The position numbers and the translations under genes were made by a program. 48,244 nucleotides of DNA from an uncultured Eubacteriales bacterium. GTDB taxonomy: Bacteria > Bacillota > Clostridia > TANB77 > CAG-508. Under the pieces are notes generated by a model. It ran no database searches. It saw nothing but the letters and a program-made list of their open reading frames with translations, and was not told where the DNA came from. Shown in pieces: positions 7,940 through 17,235 of the stretch (its first letter is position 1; each line of letters starts with the position of its first letter). The stretch lies in contig CASEEU010000017.1 of assembly GCA_949287075.1 (NCBI GenBank), positions 1-48,244 of the forward strand. The letters are read 5' to 3'.

Positions 7940-8010
7940 AACAAATCCCTCCCATAAAATCATACTAATTAAAATATATCCAAAAATGAATTTTATATGC
8001 ATAATATTTT

Positions 8011-8036
8011 TCAAAGTTGAGGTATCATACCTTTGA
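8011..8036. promoter_or_regulatory. Palindrome between divergent genes
   Basis: TCAAAG and CTTTGA enclose the near-perfect AGGTATCATACCT, midway between sspH and the nucleoside kinase gene. It could be an operator or the end of an upstream transcript. Confidence 0.3.
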
Positions 8037-8057
8037 AAAATAGCGAAATTTAAATGC

Positions 8058-8086
8058 TTGACTTAAAACTTGATTTCATATACAAT
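8058..8086 (+). promoter_or_regulatory. Promoter of the nucleoside kinase gene
   Basis: TTGACT at 8058-8063, 17-nt spacer, TACAAT at 8081-8086. Confidence 0.7.
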
Positions 8087-8116
8087 GAATTAGTAAAGAA
8101 CTAAAGGAGGAATTAT

Positions 8117-9757
8117 ATGAAAATACAATATAAAGATAAAGTGATAGAAGTAGACAAACCAATGCCAATTAGTGAATTATTAAAAGAGGAAATTGAAAAC
8201 AGTGAATATACTGTCGTAGCAGCTGTTTTTAACAATGAATATAAAAATTTAGAATCAATCATAAAAGAAGATGGAAAATTAGAACTTATTGATATTTCAT
8301 CAAAAGAAGGGATGAAGGTTTATAGAAGAACATTAGTATATATCGTTGGAAAAGCATTTGAGACCATCTGTCCAAATAAAAAAATGGAAGTGAATTATCA
8401 ATTATCAAATGCTATGTTTTGTGATTTAATTGATGCAGAGGTAACAGATGAATTTATAGAAGAACTAGCACAAGAAGTAAGAAGGATTGTAAAAGAAGAT
8501 TTGCCTATTAGACAAGTAATTATGAATAGAGAAGAAGCAACGAAATTTTTTAATGAAACAGAAAGCTCAAAGGGAAGATTACAGTTAGATTTAGAAGGCA
8601 ACAATGAAATTTTTATGTATTATTGTGAAGATTATTACAATTATTGCTATGGAACATTAGCTAATCGAACAGGAATTACCAAAATATTTGAAATTGTAAG
8701 ATATAATGATGGCTTTTTGGTCAGATATCCAAGTCAAAGTGATCCAGAAAGAATGCCTAAGTTTGTAAAAAATAAGAAATTGGCATGGGCAATGGAAGAA
8801 TATGATGATATCAATAAGATTTTAAATATCGATAGAGTTTATCGAATCAATCAAGCGATAAAAGAAGGAACCGTTAAAGATATTATTTTATTAGCAGAAG
8901 CATTACATGAAAAGAAAATCGCAAAAATAGCAGATAATATAGCAAAAAACAAAAATATAAAAATGGTATTGATTGCAGGTCCTTCATCATCAGGAAAAAC
9001 AACTTTTGCACAAAGATTAGGAATTCAATTAAAATTAAATAGAATAAAACCAGTAACCATTTCTGTAGATAATTATTTTGTAGAAAGAAAAGATACACCA
9101 AGAGATGAAAATGGAGAATATGATTTTGAATGTTTAGAAGCAATAGACTTAGAATTATTTAATGACCATTTAACTAGATTATTAAATGGTGAAGAAGTAG
9201 AGATACCACAATTTGATTTTCTTGAAGGTACCAAAAGATATAATGGAAAAAAGTTAAAATTAGAAAAAGATGAAGTATTAGTAATAGAGGGAATTCATTG
9301 TTTAAATGATAAATTAACCAGTAAAATACCAGCAGAACAAAAATATAAAGTATATATCAGTGCTTTAACTGTATTAAATTTAGACAGATTTAATAGAATA
9401 TCTACAACAGATACAAGATTGATTAGAAGAATTGTAAGAGATTATCAATTTAGAGGGTATTCAGCAAAAAATACAATTGCAACATGGAATAAAGTAAATG
9501 AAGGAGAGAAGAAAAATATATTCCCATTCCAAGAAGAAACAAACTTCATATTTAATACATCACTAGTATATGAAATAGGTGCTTTGAAACCAGTTATTAT
9601 GCCATTATTAAAAGAAATCACCAAAGAAGACCCAGAATTTGCAGAAGCATCCAGATTAATCAATATGTTAAAATATTTTGAAGAAATACCAAAAGAATTT
9701 GTGCCAAATAATTCTTTACTAAAAGAATTTTTAGGCGGAGGAGATTTCAAGTATTAA
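8117..9757 (+). CDS. TGS-domain nucleoside (uridine-type) kinase
   Basis: The 546 residues join an N-terminal TGS-like ubiquitin fold (about 1-60) and a threonyl-tRNA-synthetase-like second domain (about 65-200) to a C-terminal uridine kinase/phosphoribulokinase domain. The P-loop is GPSSSGKTT at about 291, followed by VDNYFVER, typical of uridine kinases. The kinase should phosphorylate a nucleoside, probably uridine or cytidine, using NTP. This fusion is known in Clostridia and Thermotogae; the purpose of the synthetase-like half is not known. AAAGGAGG precedes the ATG. No gene of nucleotide salvage is adjacent. Confidence 0.88.
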   Translation: MKIQYKDKVIEVDKPMPISELLKEEIENSEYTVVAAVFNNEYKNLESIIKEDGKLELIDISSKEGMKVYRRTLVYIVGKAFETICPNKKMEVNYQLSNAMFCDLIDAEVTDEFIEELAQEVRRIVKEDLPIRQVIMNREEATKFFNETESSKGRLQLDLEGNNEIFMYYCEDYYNYCYGTLANRTGITKIFEIVRYNDGFLVRYPSQSDPERMPKFVKNKKLAWAMEEYDDINKILNIDRVYRINQAIKEGTVKDIILLAEALHEKKIAKIADNIAKNKNIKMVLIAGPSSSGKTTFAQRLGIQLKLNRIKPVTISVDNYFVERKDTPRDENGEYDFECLEAIDLELFNDHLTRLLNGEEVEIPQFDFLEGTKRYNGKKLKLEKDEVLVIEGIHCLNDKLTSKIPAEQKYKVYISALTVLNLDRFNRISTTDTRLIRRIVRDYQFRGYSAKNTIATWNKVNEGEKKNIFPFQEETNFIFNTSLVYEIGALKPVIMPLLKEITKEDPEFAEASRLINMLKYFEEIPKEFVPNNSLLKEFLGGGDFKY

Positions 9758-9766
9758 AAAGAATGC

Positions 9767-9805
9767 CCAAGGTTGCCAAAAGGTGCCAAAAGGGACGGGT
9801 TAAAA
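9767..9805. repeat. Remnant of the GGGAC repeat family
   Basis: CCAAAAGGGACGGGTTAA resembles the inner arm CCAAAAGGGACAGGTCTTAA of the 10143-10503 element. It sits 10 bases after a stop codon and has no partner arm. Confidence 0.35.
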
Positions 9806-9835
9806 TGGCAATCTTTAATTGAAAAAGGAGAAAAC

Positions 9836-10150
9836 ATGGAAAATAGAAGATTTACAGAAATCGATGAAGAGTTTATATGTGATAATTGCGGAAAAAAGGT
9901 TCCAAAACTAGGCTATTCTTGCAGAGACCATTGTCCATATTGTTTATATTCTAAACATGTAGACAAAAATCCAGGAGATAGACAAGAAACTTGCCATGGG
10001 AATTTAGAGCCAGTTTCTTTAGAAATTGATGGAAAAAAAGGTTATGTGATTATTTATAGATGTGAAACTTGTGGAGCAATTAGGAAAAATAAAGCAGCGA
10101 AAGATGACAATATGGATTTGATTATTAATTTAAGTAGTAAGCAAATCTGA
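9836..10150 (+). CDS. RNHCP-domain zinc-binding protein
   Basis: This 104-residue cysteine-rich protein has pairs C15/C18, C29/C33/C36 within CRDHCPYC, C53 and C76/C79. The central motif corresponds to the RNHCPYC signature of the RNHCP family, whose biochemical role is unknown; the cysteines probably bind zinc. ATG 9836 is preferred to an upstream start at 9773 because AAAGGAG precedes it and the earlier part lies in a repeat remnant. The last two codons and the stop lie inside the left arm of the long palindrome that follows. Confidence 0.8.
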   Translation: MENRRFTEIDEEFICDNCGKKVPKLGYSCRDHCPYCLYSKHVDKNPGDRQETCHGNLEPVSLEIDGKKGYVIIYRCETCGAIRKNKAAKDDNMDLIINLSSKQI

Positions 10151-10503
10151 AACGTTAGGGACGTGTCAAATCGTTCCAAAATGATACCAAAAGGGACAGG
10201 TCTTAACCTTTTCATTCAAGGGGACCTGTGGTTATATAAAGTCACTCACGATTTTGTATAAGCTAAATTTTCATAGAATTCTAAAATAAAAAAATGTATT
10301 CATGCACTCAGACCCTCTCATAACGAGAGTACCGTGCAATTCATACATTTTTTTATTTAAGAATTTCTACATTCAAATTTAGATACGCAAAATCGATTCG
10401 TTTTTTTATATAACCACAGGTCCCTTTGGGACGAAAAGGTTAAGACCTGTCCCTTTTGGTATCATTTTGGAACGATTTGACACGTCCCTAACGTTTCAGA
10501 TTT
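10143..10503. repeat. 361-bp long inverted repeat, family A copy 1
   Basis: The outer arms 10143-10213 and 10433-10503 are perfect reverse complements over 71 bp. Further in, the arms diverge but still pair in blocks (GGACCTGTGGTTATATAAA, ATAAAAAAATGTAT). The apex holds short nested stems (GCAC/GTGC, CTCTC/GAGAG). The stop codons of both convergent genes lie inside the perfect arms. It contains no credible ORF. Inner segments resemble the element at 44351-44697. It must act as a bidirectional terminator or as a very long RNA hairpin. Confidence 0.9.
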
Positions 10504-12952
10504 CTTTATTCAAGTTTCCGTTTGTATAATGACTACCATCAAACCTTTGATTATTAAGTACTCTGTGAATAATTTCATTGATTTCTTCAATGGTTTCATC
10601 CAAAACATCAATTCTTGCATAATCAACATTGAATTCTTTTGGATAAATAGAGGTGATTTTACTATTAAAAATTGTTGTAACAGTTTGAATATTATCAGGT
10701 AAAATCCTAAAATTCATATGTAAACGGTCTTTTAATTCATAGATATTATCTGTAATACATCTTTGTTTACAAGTTGGATAACATTTATCGGTTTCACCTA
10801 AAAGACAATAATTCATATTTAACAATGGTGTTCTACCATAAACGATAATTTCATTTGGTAATTCTGCACAATTACACAAATCATGAATCATTTTTCTATT
10901 TAATTCAGGAGATATGGTATATCGGCAAATTCCTAAATTTTTTAATTCATTGATTGTATGAGAGTTATATACATTAAAGGTGTAATTGGTAATTAATTCT
11001 AGGTTTGTATTAAGGTTTGCAAAAAGTGTATGTAATAATTTTATATTACAAATATTTGAAATGACAAAGCCCTTAATATGATAATTATTCAAAGTCGTTT
11101 CTATATTGCTATATAATAGATTTTTATAATTGGATTTGATAATGGTTGGCATATAAATGTATATATTAAATTGTTTATCTAAAACATGTAAAATGTCTTG
11201 ATAATCTTTCATAGAAAAATATTTTAAAGGAATATATACATTTTCAATATCATGAAGTTTGGCATAATCAAAATCTTTATGCAAAATATTTAATAATAAA
11301 GAAAGTTTTGCCTTTTTTATAGGATGGTCTTGATTATGATGTTGTTCTTTTTCATTTGCATTGATGCCTTCATCTGTAGATGTTTTTTTATCTATATTAG
11401 AAAAGTTTCTCTTCATTGTGTTTATGGTATATTGTTCTACCATTTGTAAAATGGTTCTTCTTAAATCATTTAGAGTACTTAACTTAGGCACAAATAATTT
11501 ATCATCTAATTCAATCTCTAAAGTTTTAAAAGCAAAAGGTGTAGAGCCTGTTTTAGAAAATTGTGATATGATATGATTTTTGTCCAGTGGTCTTGTTTTA
11601 GCTTTTAAAGGTATGATATCACTTATATATTCTATTTTTAAATCTTTATACAATTCCATATTGCTAGCAGATGTCACAGTAATCATGATTGGTTTATTTT
11701 CTTTTATAACAATATGGCAATTTAAAAGTACTTTTCGATTTTCTTTTGCACAACTATTTTGAGCCAAAAGATTTAATTTTTTAGAACTCATTTTGAAAAT
11801 TTGATTTCCTAATTTGATATTTCCTTTCATTCTACCAATGATAACTGTTTGACCACTTTCTGTATATTTAATGTTTTTCATATTTATATCCATTAATTCA
11901 GAGACTGTGTAACTTCCTGTCTCATTTTCTAAAGAAATCGTATCTCCAATACCGATAGGTTCATTTAATTTAACCGTAATATATCCTTTTTTGGCATTAT
12001 ATTTTTGAACTTTACCTAAGAATAATCCCATATTATTTGGCTTTTCTTTAAAGACTAAATTTCGGTTAGCTTCATTGCTTAAGTGACCAGAAGAAGACAT
12101 ACCTCTATTAAACACTTGTAACAATTCTTTTTTATCATTTTCATCAATGATATATTCATTATCAGATAAAGCTAAATCAATATATTTTCGATAAATTCTG
12201 GTAACAGTTGCTACATATTCTGTTGATTTCATTCTTCCTTCAATTTTAAAAGATTTTACACCTGCTTCAATTAAATCTGGAATAAATTCCAAACCACATA
12301 AATCTCTTGTACTTAATAGATATCCTGAATTGATAGATTTTCCATTTTCTAATAATTCAAAAGGTAATCTACAAGGACCTGCACATTTTCCTCTATTTCC
12401 AGAACGACCACCTAACATACTAGAAAATAGACATTGTCCAGAATAGGAGATACAAAGTGCTCCATGGATAAAGGTTTCTATTTCAATATTTGTATTTTTA
12501 CAAATATAATCAATTTCATTAACAGAAAGCTCTCTTGCAAGAACAACTCTTCTAAAACCAAGTTCTTGTAATTCTAAAGCACCATTTAGGTTATGGACAG
12601 TCATTTGTGTACTAGCATGAATTGGTAAATCAGGAAATGCTCTCATAAGAGCCATAGCCAATCCTAAATCTTGAACAATAATGGCATCAATTCCAACTTC
12701 ATAAGCTTTTTTTGCGATATTTATGGCAGTTTCAAATTCAGCATCAGTTACTAATGTATTTAAAGCTAAATGTGTTTTAACACCACGGATTTTGGCATAT
12801 TGAATAGCTTTTTCTAAATCTTCAAGAGAAAAATTAGTGGCAAAAGCTCGAGCACTAAAGGTATCGCTACCCAAATAGACACTATTAGCACCATTTTGTA
12901 CTGCAGCTTTTAAACATTCAAAATCACCAACAGGAGAAAGTAATTCTACCAT
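10496..12952 (-). CDS. U32 family peptidase-like protein (RlhA-type, DUF3656)
   Basis: U32 proteins of this form include RlhA, required for C2501 hydroxylation of 23S rRNA in E. coli, and were first annotated as collagenase-like peptidases. The 818 residues start with the barrel domain (MVELLSPVGD...). The conserved cysteine set C167, C174, C190 and C194 in HGALCISYSGQC and GKCAGPC probably binds an iron-sulfur cluster. A DUF3656-type region spans about 390-530, followed by a second U32-like part. AAAGGTGGTG precedes the ATG. An rRNA-modification role is inferred from family. The stop codon lies in the right arm of the 10143-10503 palindrome. Confidence 0.88.
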   Translation of the reverse strand: MVELLSPVGDFECLKAAVQNGANSVYLGSDTFSARAFATNFSLEDLEKAIQYAKIRGVKTHLALNTLVTDAEFETAINIAKKAYEVGIDAIIVQDLGLAMALMRAFPDLPIHASTQMTVHNLNGALELQELGFRRVVLARELSVNEIDYICKNTNIEIETFIHGALCISYSGQCLFSSMLGGRSGNRGKCAGPCRLPFELLENGKSINSGYLLSTRDLCGLEFIPDLIEAGVKSFKIEGRMKSTEYVATVTRIYRKYIDLALSDNEYIIDENDKKELLQVFNRGMSSSGHLSNEANRNLVFKEKPNNMGLFLGKVQKYNAKKGYITVKLNEPIGIGDTISLENETGSYTVSELMDINMKNIKYTESGQTVIIGRMKGNIKLGNQIFKMSSKKLNLLAQNSCAKENRKVLLNCHIVIKENKPIMITVTSASNMELYKDLKIEYISDIIPLKAKTRPLDKNHIISQFSKTGSTPFAFKTLEIELDDKLFVPKLSTLNDLRRTILQMVEQYTINTMKRNFSNIDKKTSTDEGINANEKEQHHNQDHPIKKAKLSLLLNILHKDFDYAKLHDIENVYIPLKYFSMKDYQDILHVLDKQFNIYIYMPTIIKSNYKNLLYSNIETTLNNYHIKGFVISNICNIKLLHTLFANLNTNLELITNYTFNVYNSHTINELKNLGICRYTISPELNRKMIHDLCNCAELPNEIIVYGRTPLLNMNYCLLGETDKCYPTCKQRCITDNIYELKDRLHMNFRILPDNIQTVTTIFNSKITSIYPKEFNVDYARIDVLDETIEEINEIIHRVLNNQRFDGSHYTNGNLNKEI

Positions 12953-13032
12953 AATTTCACCACCTTTTTCGTTTTATACTATATATATTATTTTGAAAAT
13001 TTTTTTAAAATTAATTTTACCTAATTATATCA

Positions 13033-13041
13033 CAAAATACT
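13033..13041 (-). promoter_or_regulatory. Extended -10 of the U32 gene
   Basis: Minus-strand TGATATAAT, a TGnTATAAT extended -10, lies about 80 bases before the ATG; no good -35 is visible. Position approximate. Confidence 0.4.
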
Positions 13042-13102
13042 TGAAAATTCTAGGTTACATAAATATAAGAGAAAAAAGGACAAAATATTTCATTTTGTTC
13101 GC

Positions 13103-13130
13103 TTGAAATGTAAAAAAAATAGTATATAAT
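13103..13130 (+). promoter_or_regulatory. Promoter of polC
   Basis: TTGAAA at 13103-13108, 16-nt spacer, TATAAT at 13125-13130, 40 bases before the start codon. Confidence 0.65.
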
Positions 13131-13170
13131 AGAGAACATAGGAAAGAGAAAAACAAAGGAGCAAAGATAC

Positions 13171-16100
13171 ATGCAAGAAACGGTAAAAACAAAAAAAGTA
13201 GGAGAAATATTCCGTGACTATCAAACAAAATCTAATATACAGTATGCCAATATCCAAGGATTAAATGTAATCAAAAAGACAAATACATTAGAAATTGTAT
13301 TATATTTTGATGAATATATAGAAATTAAAGAAATATGGTTTTTTGAAAAATTCTTAATAGAGAGATTTCATTTTGATCATATTGAAACAAAAATCAAATA
13401 TCATGAAGGGGTTATATTAAAAGATATTCAAACAGAATGGAGAAACATCATTGCCTATATGGCACATAAATATCCATTGATGAAACCAATGCTTTTATTA
13501 AAAAGTGATGTAGAAATTGATGGAAATGAAGTCAATATCAAAATGCATATTCGAGGAGCAGAATTTTTAAAAGCCAAAAAAACAGATAAAGAATTAGAAA
13601 AAGTTTTAAAAAATTTATTTGGCAAAGAATATAAAGTAAATCTACAAGAACAATTATCTAAGGAAGAAATAGAAGAAATACGAGAAGAAATTAAGCAAGT
13701 AGAAGAAAAAGCCATTGCCCATATTGAGGAATTAAATGCTGAAAAGCAAAGAGAAAATGCAAACAGTGAAAACCATGGTGAATATGAAAATGTACCAGAA
13801 TACAATGATCCAGATTATATACCACCTATAGATATGGAAGGATATATTCCAGAAGAGGCAATAGATGGAATGCCACCAGTAGAAGGAATGGAAGATTTCT
13901 ACGAGCAAGAATATATTATGGGAAAACCATCAAAAGCAAAAGAAAATAAAGTAGCGATAAAAGATATTACAGCAAGCAATTCTAGAATTACCATTGAAGG
14001 AAGAGTTTTAACAAGTGAATGCCGTGAGACTAGAACTGGAAAAGGTATGTTAATCTTTGACATTTATGACGGAACAGGAACCATTACTTGTAAATCTTTT
14101 GCAAAAGATGCAGGAGAAGGAAAAGAAATTATTGATAAAATTCAAGAGGCAAAAGTAATCAAAGCAGTTGGAAAAGCAGGATTAGATGCATATGCTGGAG
14201 ATGTCACCATCATGGCAAATACCATTATGGTAAGTCATATAGATGTTCCAGAATTACCAGAAGAAGATGAAAGTACGCCTCTAATATTGGGAATGAATCC
14301 TAATATTACAGAACCATTAGTAAAAATTGCAGAGTTAAATGTAGATGATGGAAAAGTTTCCATTGAGGGTGAAGTCATCGATATGGAGGATAGAGAATTA
14401 AAGTCTGGTAAAACCTTACTTAGTTTTGATATCTATGATGGAACCAGCAGTATGACTTGTAAAGCCTTTTTGAATAAAGATAATAGCAAACGTGTGATTA
14501 AAAGAATCAAAAATGCTAAAGGATTAAAAATAGCAGGAACAGCACAAATGGATTCTTTCTCAAATGAATTAACCATTATGGCAAATACCATAGTAGAAGG
14601 AGAAGGAATCAAGAAAAAAGTAAGAGAAGACCATGCAGAAGTAAAAAGAGTGGAACTTCATATGCATACACAAATGAGTCAAATGGATGCCATGACTTCT
14701 GCGAAAGATTTAATCAAACGAGCAATGCAATGGGGGATGAAATCTATCGCCATTACAGACCATGGTGTTGTACAAGCCTTTCCGGAAGCACATAAAATGC
14801 TAGGATATGATAATCCAGATATGAAGGTCATTTATGGAGTAGAAGCATATCTAGCACCAGATAACACAAAAACCGTATATAATGGCAAGAAACAAAACAT
14901 AGATACCACTTATTGTGTATTAGACTTGGAAACCACTGGATTTTCAGCAAGCACTGAGAAAATCACAGAAATTGGTGTGATGAAGGTAAAAAATGGAGAG
15001 GTGATTGATGAGTTTAGCTGTTTTGTCAATCCTGAAAAACACATCCCAGAAAGAGTTACAGAAGTTACCAACATTACAGATGAGATGGTAAAAGATGCAG
15101 AGACCATTGATAAAGTATTTCCAAAACTATTAGCTTTTTTAGGAGATGACAAGGAAACAGTAATTGTAGCACATAATGCCAATTTTGATGTTGGATTCTT
15201 AAAACAAAATGCCAAAGTATTGGGATATGATTTTGATTATACTTATTTAGACACCTTAAGCTTAGCAAAAGATTTATTCCCAGATTATAAGAAATATAAA
15301 TTGGGAAAAATTGCAGAAAACTTAGGAATTAAAGTAGAAGTCGCACACCGTGCTTTAGATGATGTAGATACAACTGTCAAAGTATTTAAAGTCATGGTAG
15401 ATATGTTAAAGAAAAAAGGAGCAACCATTGTAGAAGATATTGATAGAGTAGCAGCCAGTGAAGAAGCCAAAAAAGAAGAATATAAAAAGCTAAAAACCTA
15501 TCATGCGATTATCTTAGCGAAAAATTATGTAGGATTAAAGAATTTGTATAAGTTAGTGTCTTTATCACATTTACATTATTTTTATAGAAAACCACGTATC
15601 TTAAAAAGTTTGTTAAAGAAATATTCAGAAGGATTGATATTGGGAAGTGCCTGTGAAGCAGGAGAACTATATCAAGCCATTGAGCTTGGAAAAACAGATG
15701 AAGAAATCGAAGCAATTGCCAATGACTATGACTATTTAGAAATTCAACCAACTGGAAACAATCAATTCTTAATTCGAAATGGAACCGTTGCTGATGAAGA
15801 AGCATTAAGAGATATCAATAGAAAAATTGTAGAATTGGGAGAAAAACTAAATAAACCAGTTGTTGCCACTTGTGATGTGCATTTTATGGATCCACAAGAT
15901 GAGATTTATAGGCGTATCCTAGAAGCAGGGCAAAAATATGATGATGCCGATAATCAAGCACCACTTTACTTAAGAACCACAGAAGAAATGTTAGAAGAAT
16001 TTAGTTATTTAGGTAAAGAAAAAGCCTATGAAGTGGTTGTTACCAATACCAATAAAATATCAGACATGTGTGAACAGATTAGTCCAATATCACCAGAAAA

Positions 16101-17235
16101 ATGTCCACCACATATTCCAGGTTGTGAGCAAACTATAAAAGATATTGCATATAGCAAAGCACATGAATTATATGGAGATCCATTACCAGAAATTGTACAA
16201 ACCAGATTAGATAAAGAGTTAGATTCTATTATCAAAAATGGATTTTCTGTTATGTATATCATTGCACAAAAACTAGTATGGAAATCCAATGCAGATGGAT
16301 ATATTGTAGGTTCCAGAGGGTCTGTTGGATCATCATTTGTGGCAAACATGACAGGAATTACAGAAGTAAATTCCCTTCCAGCACATTATAGATGTCCAAA
16401 TTGTAAATATTCCGATTTTACAGACTATGGTGTAAAAAATGGATTTGACTTACCAGATAAAGAATGTCCAAAGTGTGGACACAAATTAGATAAAGATGGA
16501 ATGGATATCCCATTTGAGACATTTCTTGGATTTAATGGAGATAAAGAACCAGATATTGACTTAAACTTCTCAGGAGAATATCAAGCAAAAGCGCATAAAT
16601 ATACAGAGGTTATCTTTGGAAAAGGAACAACATTTAAAGCTGGAACCATTGGTACAGTTGCTGATAAAACGGCTTATGGTTATGTGAAAAACTATTATGA
16701 AGAAAGACATATACCCATTAATCAAGCAGAGATTAAAAGAATATCACATGGATGTACAGGAATTAAAAGAACAACCGGACAACATCCAGGAGGAATTATC
16801 GTTGTACCAAAAGGAAGAGAAATTTATGAATTTTGTCCAGTACAACACCCGGCAGATGACCCAAATTCTGATATTATTACAACTCATTTTGATTATCACT
16901 CAATTGACCAAAACTTGTTAAAACTAGATATACTAGGACACGACGATCCGACCGTTATTAGGATGTTACAAGATATTACAGGAATCGATCCAACAAAGAT
17001 TCCATTAGATGATAAAGCAACTATGTCTATCTTTAGTTCAACAGATGCTTTAGGTGTCACACCAAAACAAATTGGTTCAGAAGTAGGCAGTTATGGTATA
17101 CCAGAATTTGGAACAAAGTTTGTTAGAGGAATGTTGGTAGATACAAGACCAACGACATTTGATGAGCTGATTCGTATATCACGGATTATCACATGGTACA
17201 GATGTATGGCTTGGAAATGCACAAAGCTTAATTGA
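13171..17235 (+). CDS. polC: DNA polymerase III PolC, main part (frame broken near the end)
   Basis: This is the replicative polymerase of Firmicutes. Regions: N-terminal domain (about 1-180), acidic linker (about 192-258), OB fold 1 (about 259-355), OB fold 2 (about 381-480), PHP (HMHTQMS, about 490), 3'-5' exonuclease (LDLETTGF about 580 to HRALDDVD about 735), then the polymerase core with GSRGSVGSSF (about 1046), a four-Cys zinc site (CPNC...CPKC) and PDIDLNFSGEYQ (about 1126). Family PolC has one OB fold; here two similar ones are in tandem. The frame shifts at about 17182, so the last residues from RIITWYRC are not real. The restored protein would have about 1606 residues against about 1440 in Bacillus. 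Confidence 0.93.
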   Translation: MQETVKTKKVGEIFRDYQTKSNIQYANIQGLNVIKKTNTLEIVLYFDEYIEIKEIWFFEKFLIERFHFDHIETKIKYHEGVILKDIQTEWRNIIAYMAHKYPLMKPMLLLKSDVEIDGNEVNIKMHIRGAEFLKAKKTDKELEKVLKNLFGKEYKVNLQEQLSKEEIEEIREEIKQVEEKAIAHIEELNAEKQRENANSENHGEYENVPEYNDPDYIPPIDMEGYIPEEAIDGMPPVEGMEDFYEQEYIMGKPSKAKENKVAIKDITASNSRITIEGRVLTSECRETRTGKGMLIFDIYDGTGTITCKSFAKDAGEGKEIIDKIQEAKVIKAVGKAGLDAYAGDVTIMANTIMVSHIDVPELPEEDESTPLILGMNPNITEPLVKIAELNVDDGKVSIEGEVIDMEDRELKSGKTLLSFDIYDGTSSMTCKAFLNKDNSKRVIKRIKNAKGLKIAGTAQMDSFSNELTIMANTIVEGEGIKKKVREDHAEVKRVELHMHTQMSQMDAMTSAKDLIKRAMQWGMKSIAITDHGVVQAFPEAHKMLGYDNPDMKVIYGVEAYLAPDNTKTVYNGKKQNIDTTYCVLDLETTGFSASTEKITEIGVMKVKNGEVIDEFSCFVNPEKHIPERVTEVTNITDEMVKDAETIDKVFPKLLAFLGDDKETVIVAHNANFDVGFLKQNAKVLGYDFDYTYLDTLSLAKDLFPDYKKYKLGKIAENLGIKVEVAHRALDDVDTTVKVFKVMVDMLKKKGATIVEDIDRVAASEEAKKEEYKKLKTYHAIILAKNYVGLKNLYKLVSLSHLHYFYRKPRILKSLLKKYSEGLILGSACEAGELYQAIELGKTDEEIEAIANDYDYLEIQPTGNNQFLIRNGTVADEEALRDINRKIVELGEKLNKPVVATCDVHFMDPQDEIYRRILEAGQKYDDADNQAPLYLRTTEEMLEEFSYLGKEKAYEVVVTNTNKISDMCEQISPISPEKCPPHIPGCEQTIKDIAYSKAHELYGDPLPEIVQTRLDKELDSIIKNGFSVMYIIAQKLVWKSNADGYIVGSRGSVGSSFVANMTGITEVNSLPAHYRCPNCKYSDFTDYGVKNGFDLPDKECPKCGHKLDKDGMDIPFETFLGFNGDKEPDIDLNFSGEYQAKAHKYTEVIFGKGTTFKAGTIGTVADKTAYGYVKNYYEERHIPINQAEIKRISHGCTGIKRTTGQHPGGIIVVPKGREIYEFCPVQHPADDPNSDIITTHFDYHSIDQNLLKLDILGHDDPTVIRMLQDITGIDPTKIPLDDKATMSIFSSTDALGVTPKQIGSEVGSYGIPEFGTKFVRGMLVDTRPTTFDELIRISRIITWYRCMAWKCTKLN
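17182..17182 (+). other. Single-base frameshift in polC
   Basis: After TCA (17179-17181) one extra C gives CGG ATT. Removing it restores GGA TTA TCA CAT GGT, i.e. GLSHGTDVWLGNAQ, as expected for PolC. The other base in doubt could be a neighbour; only the region is certain. Confidence 0.85.
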
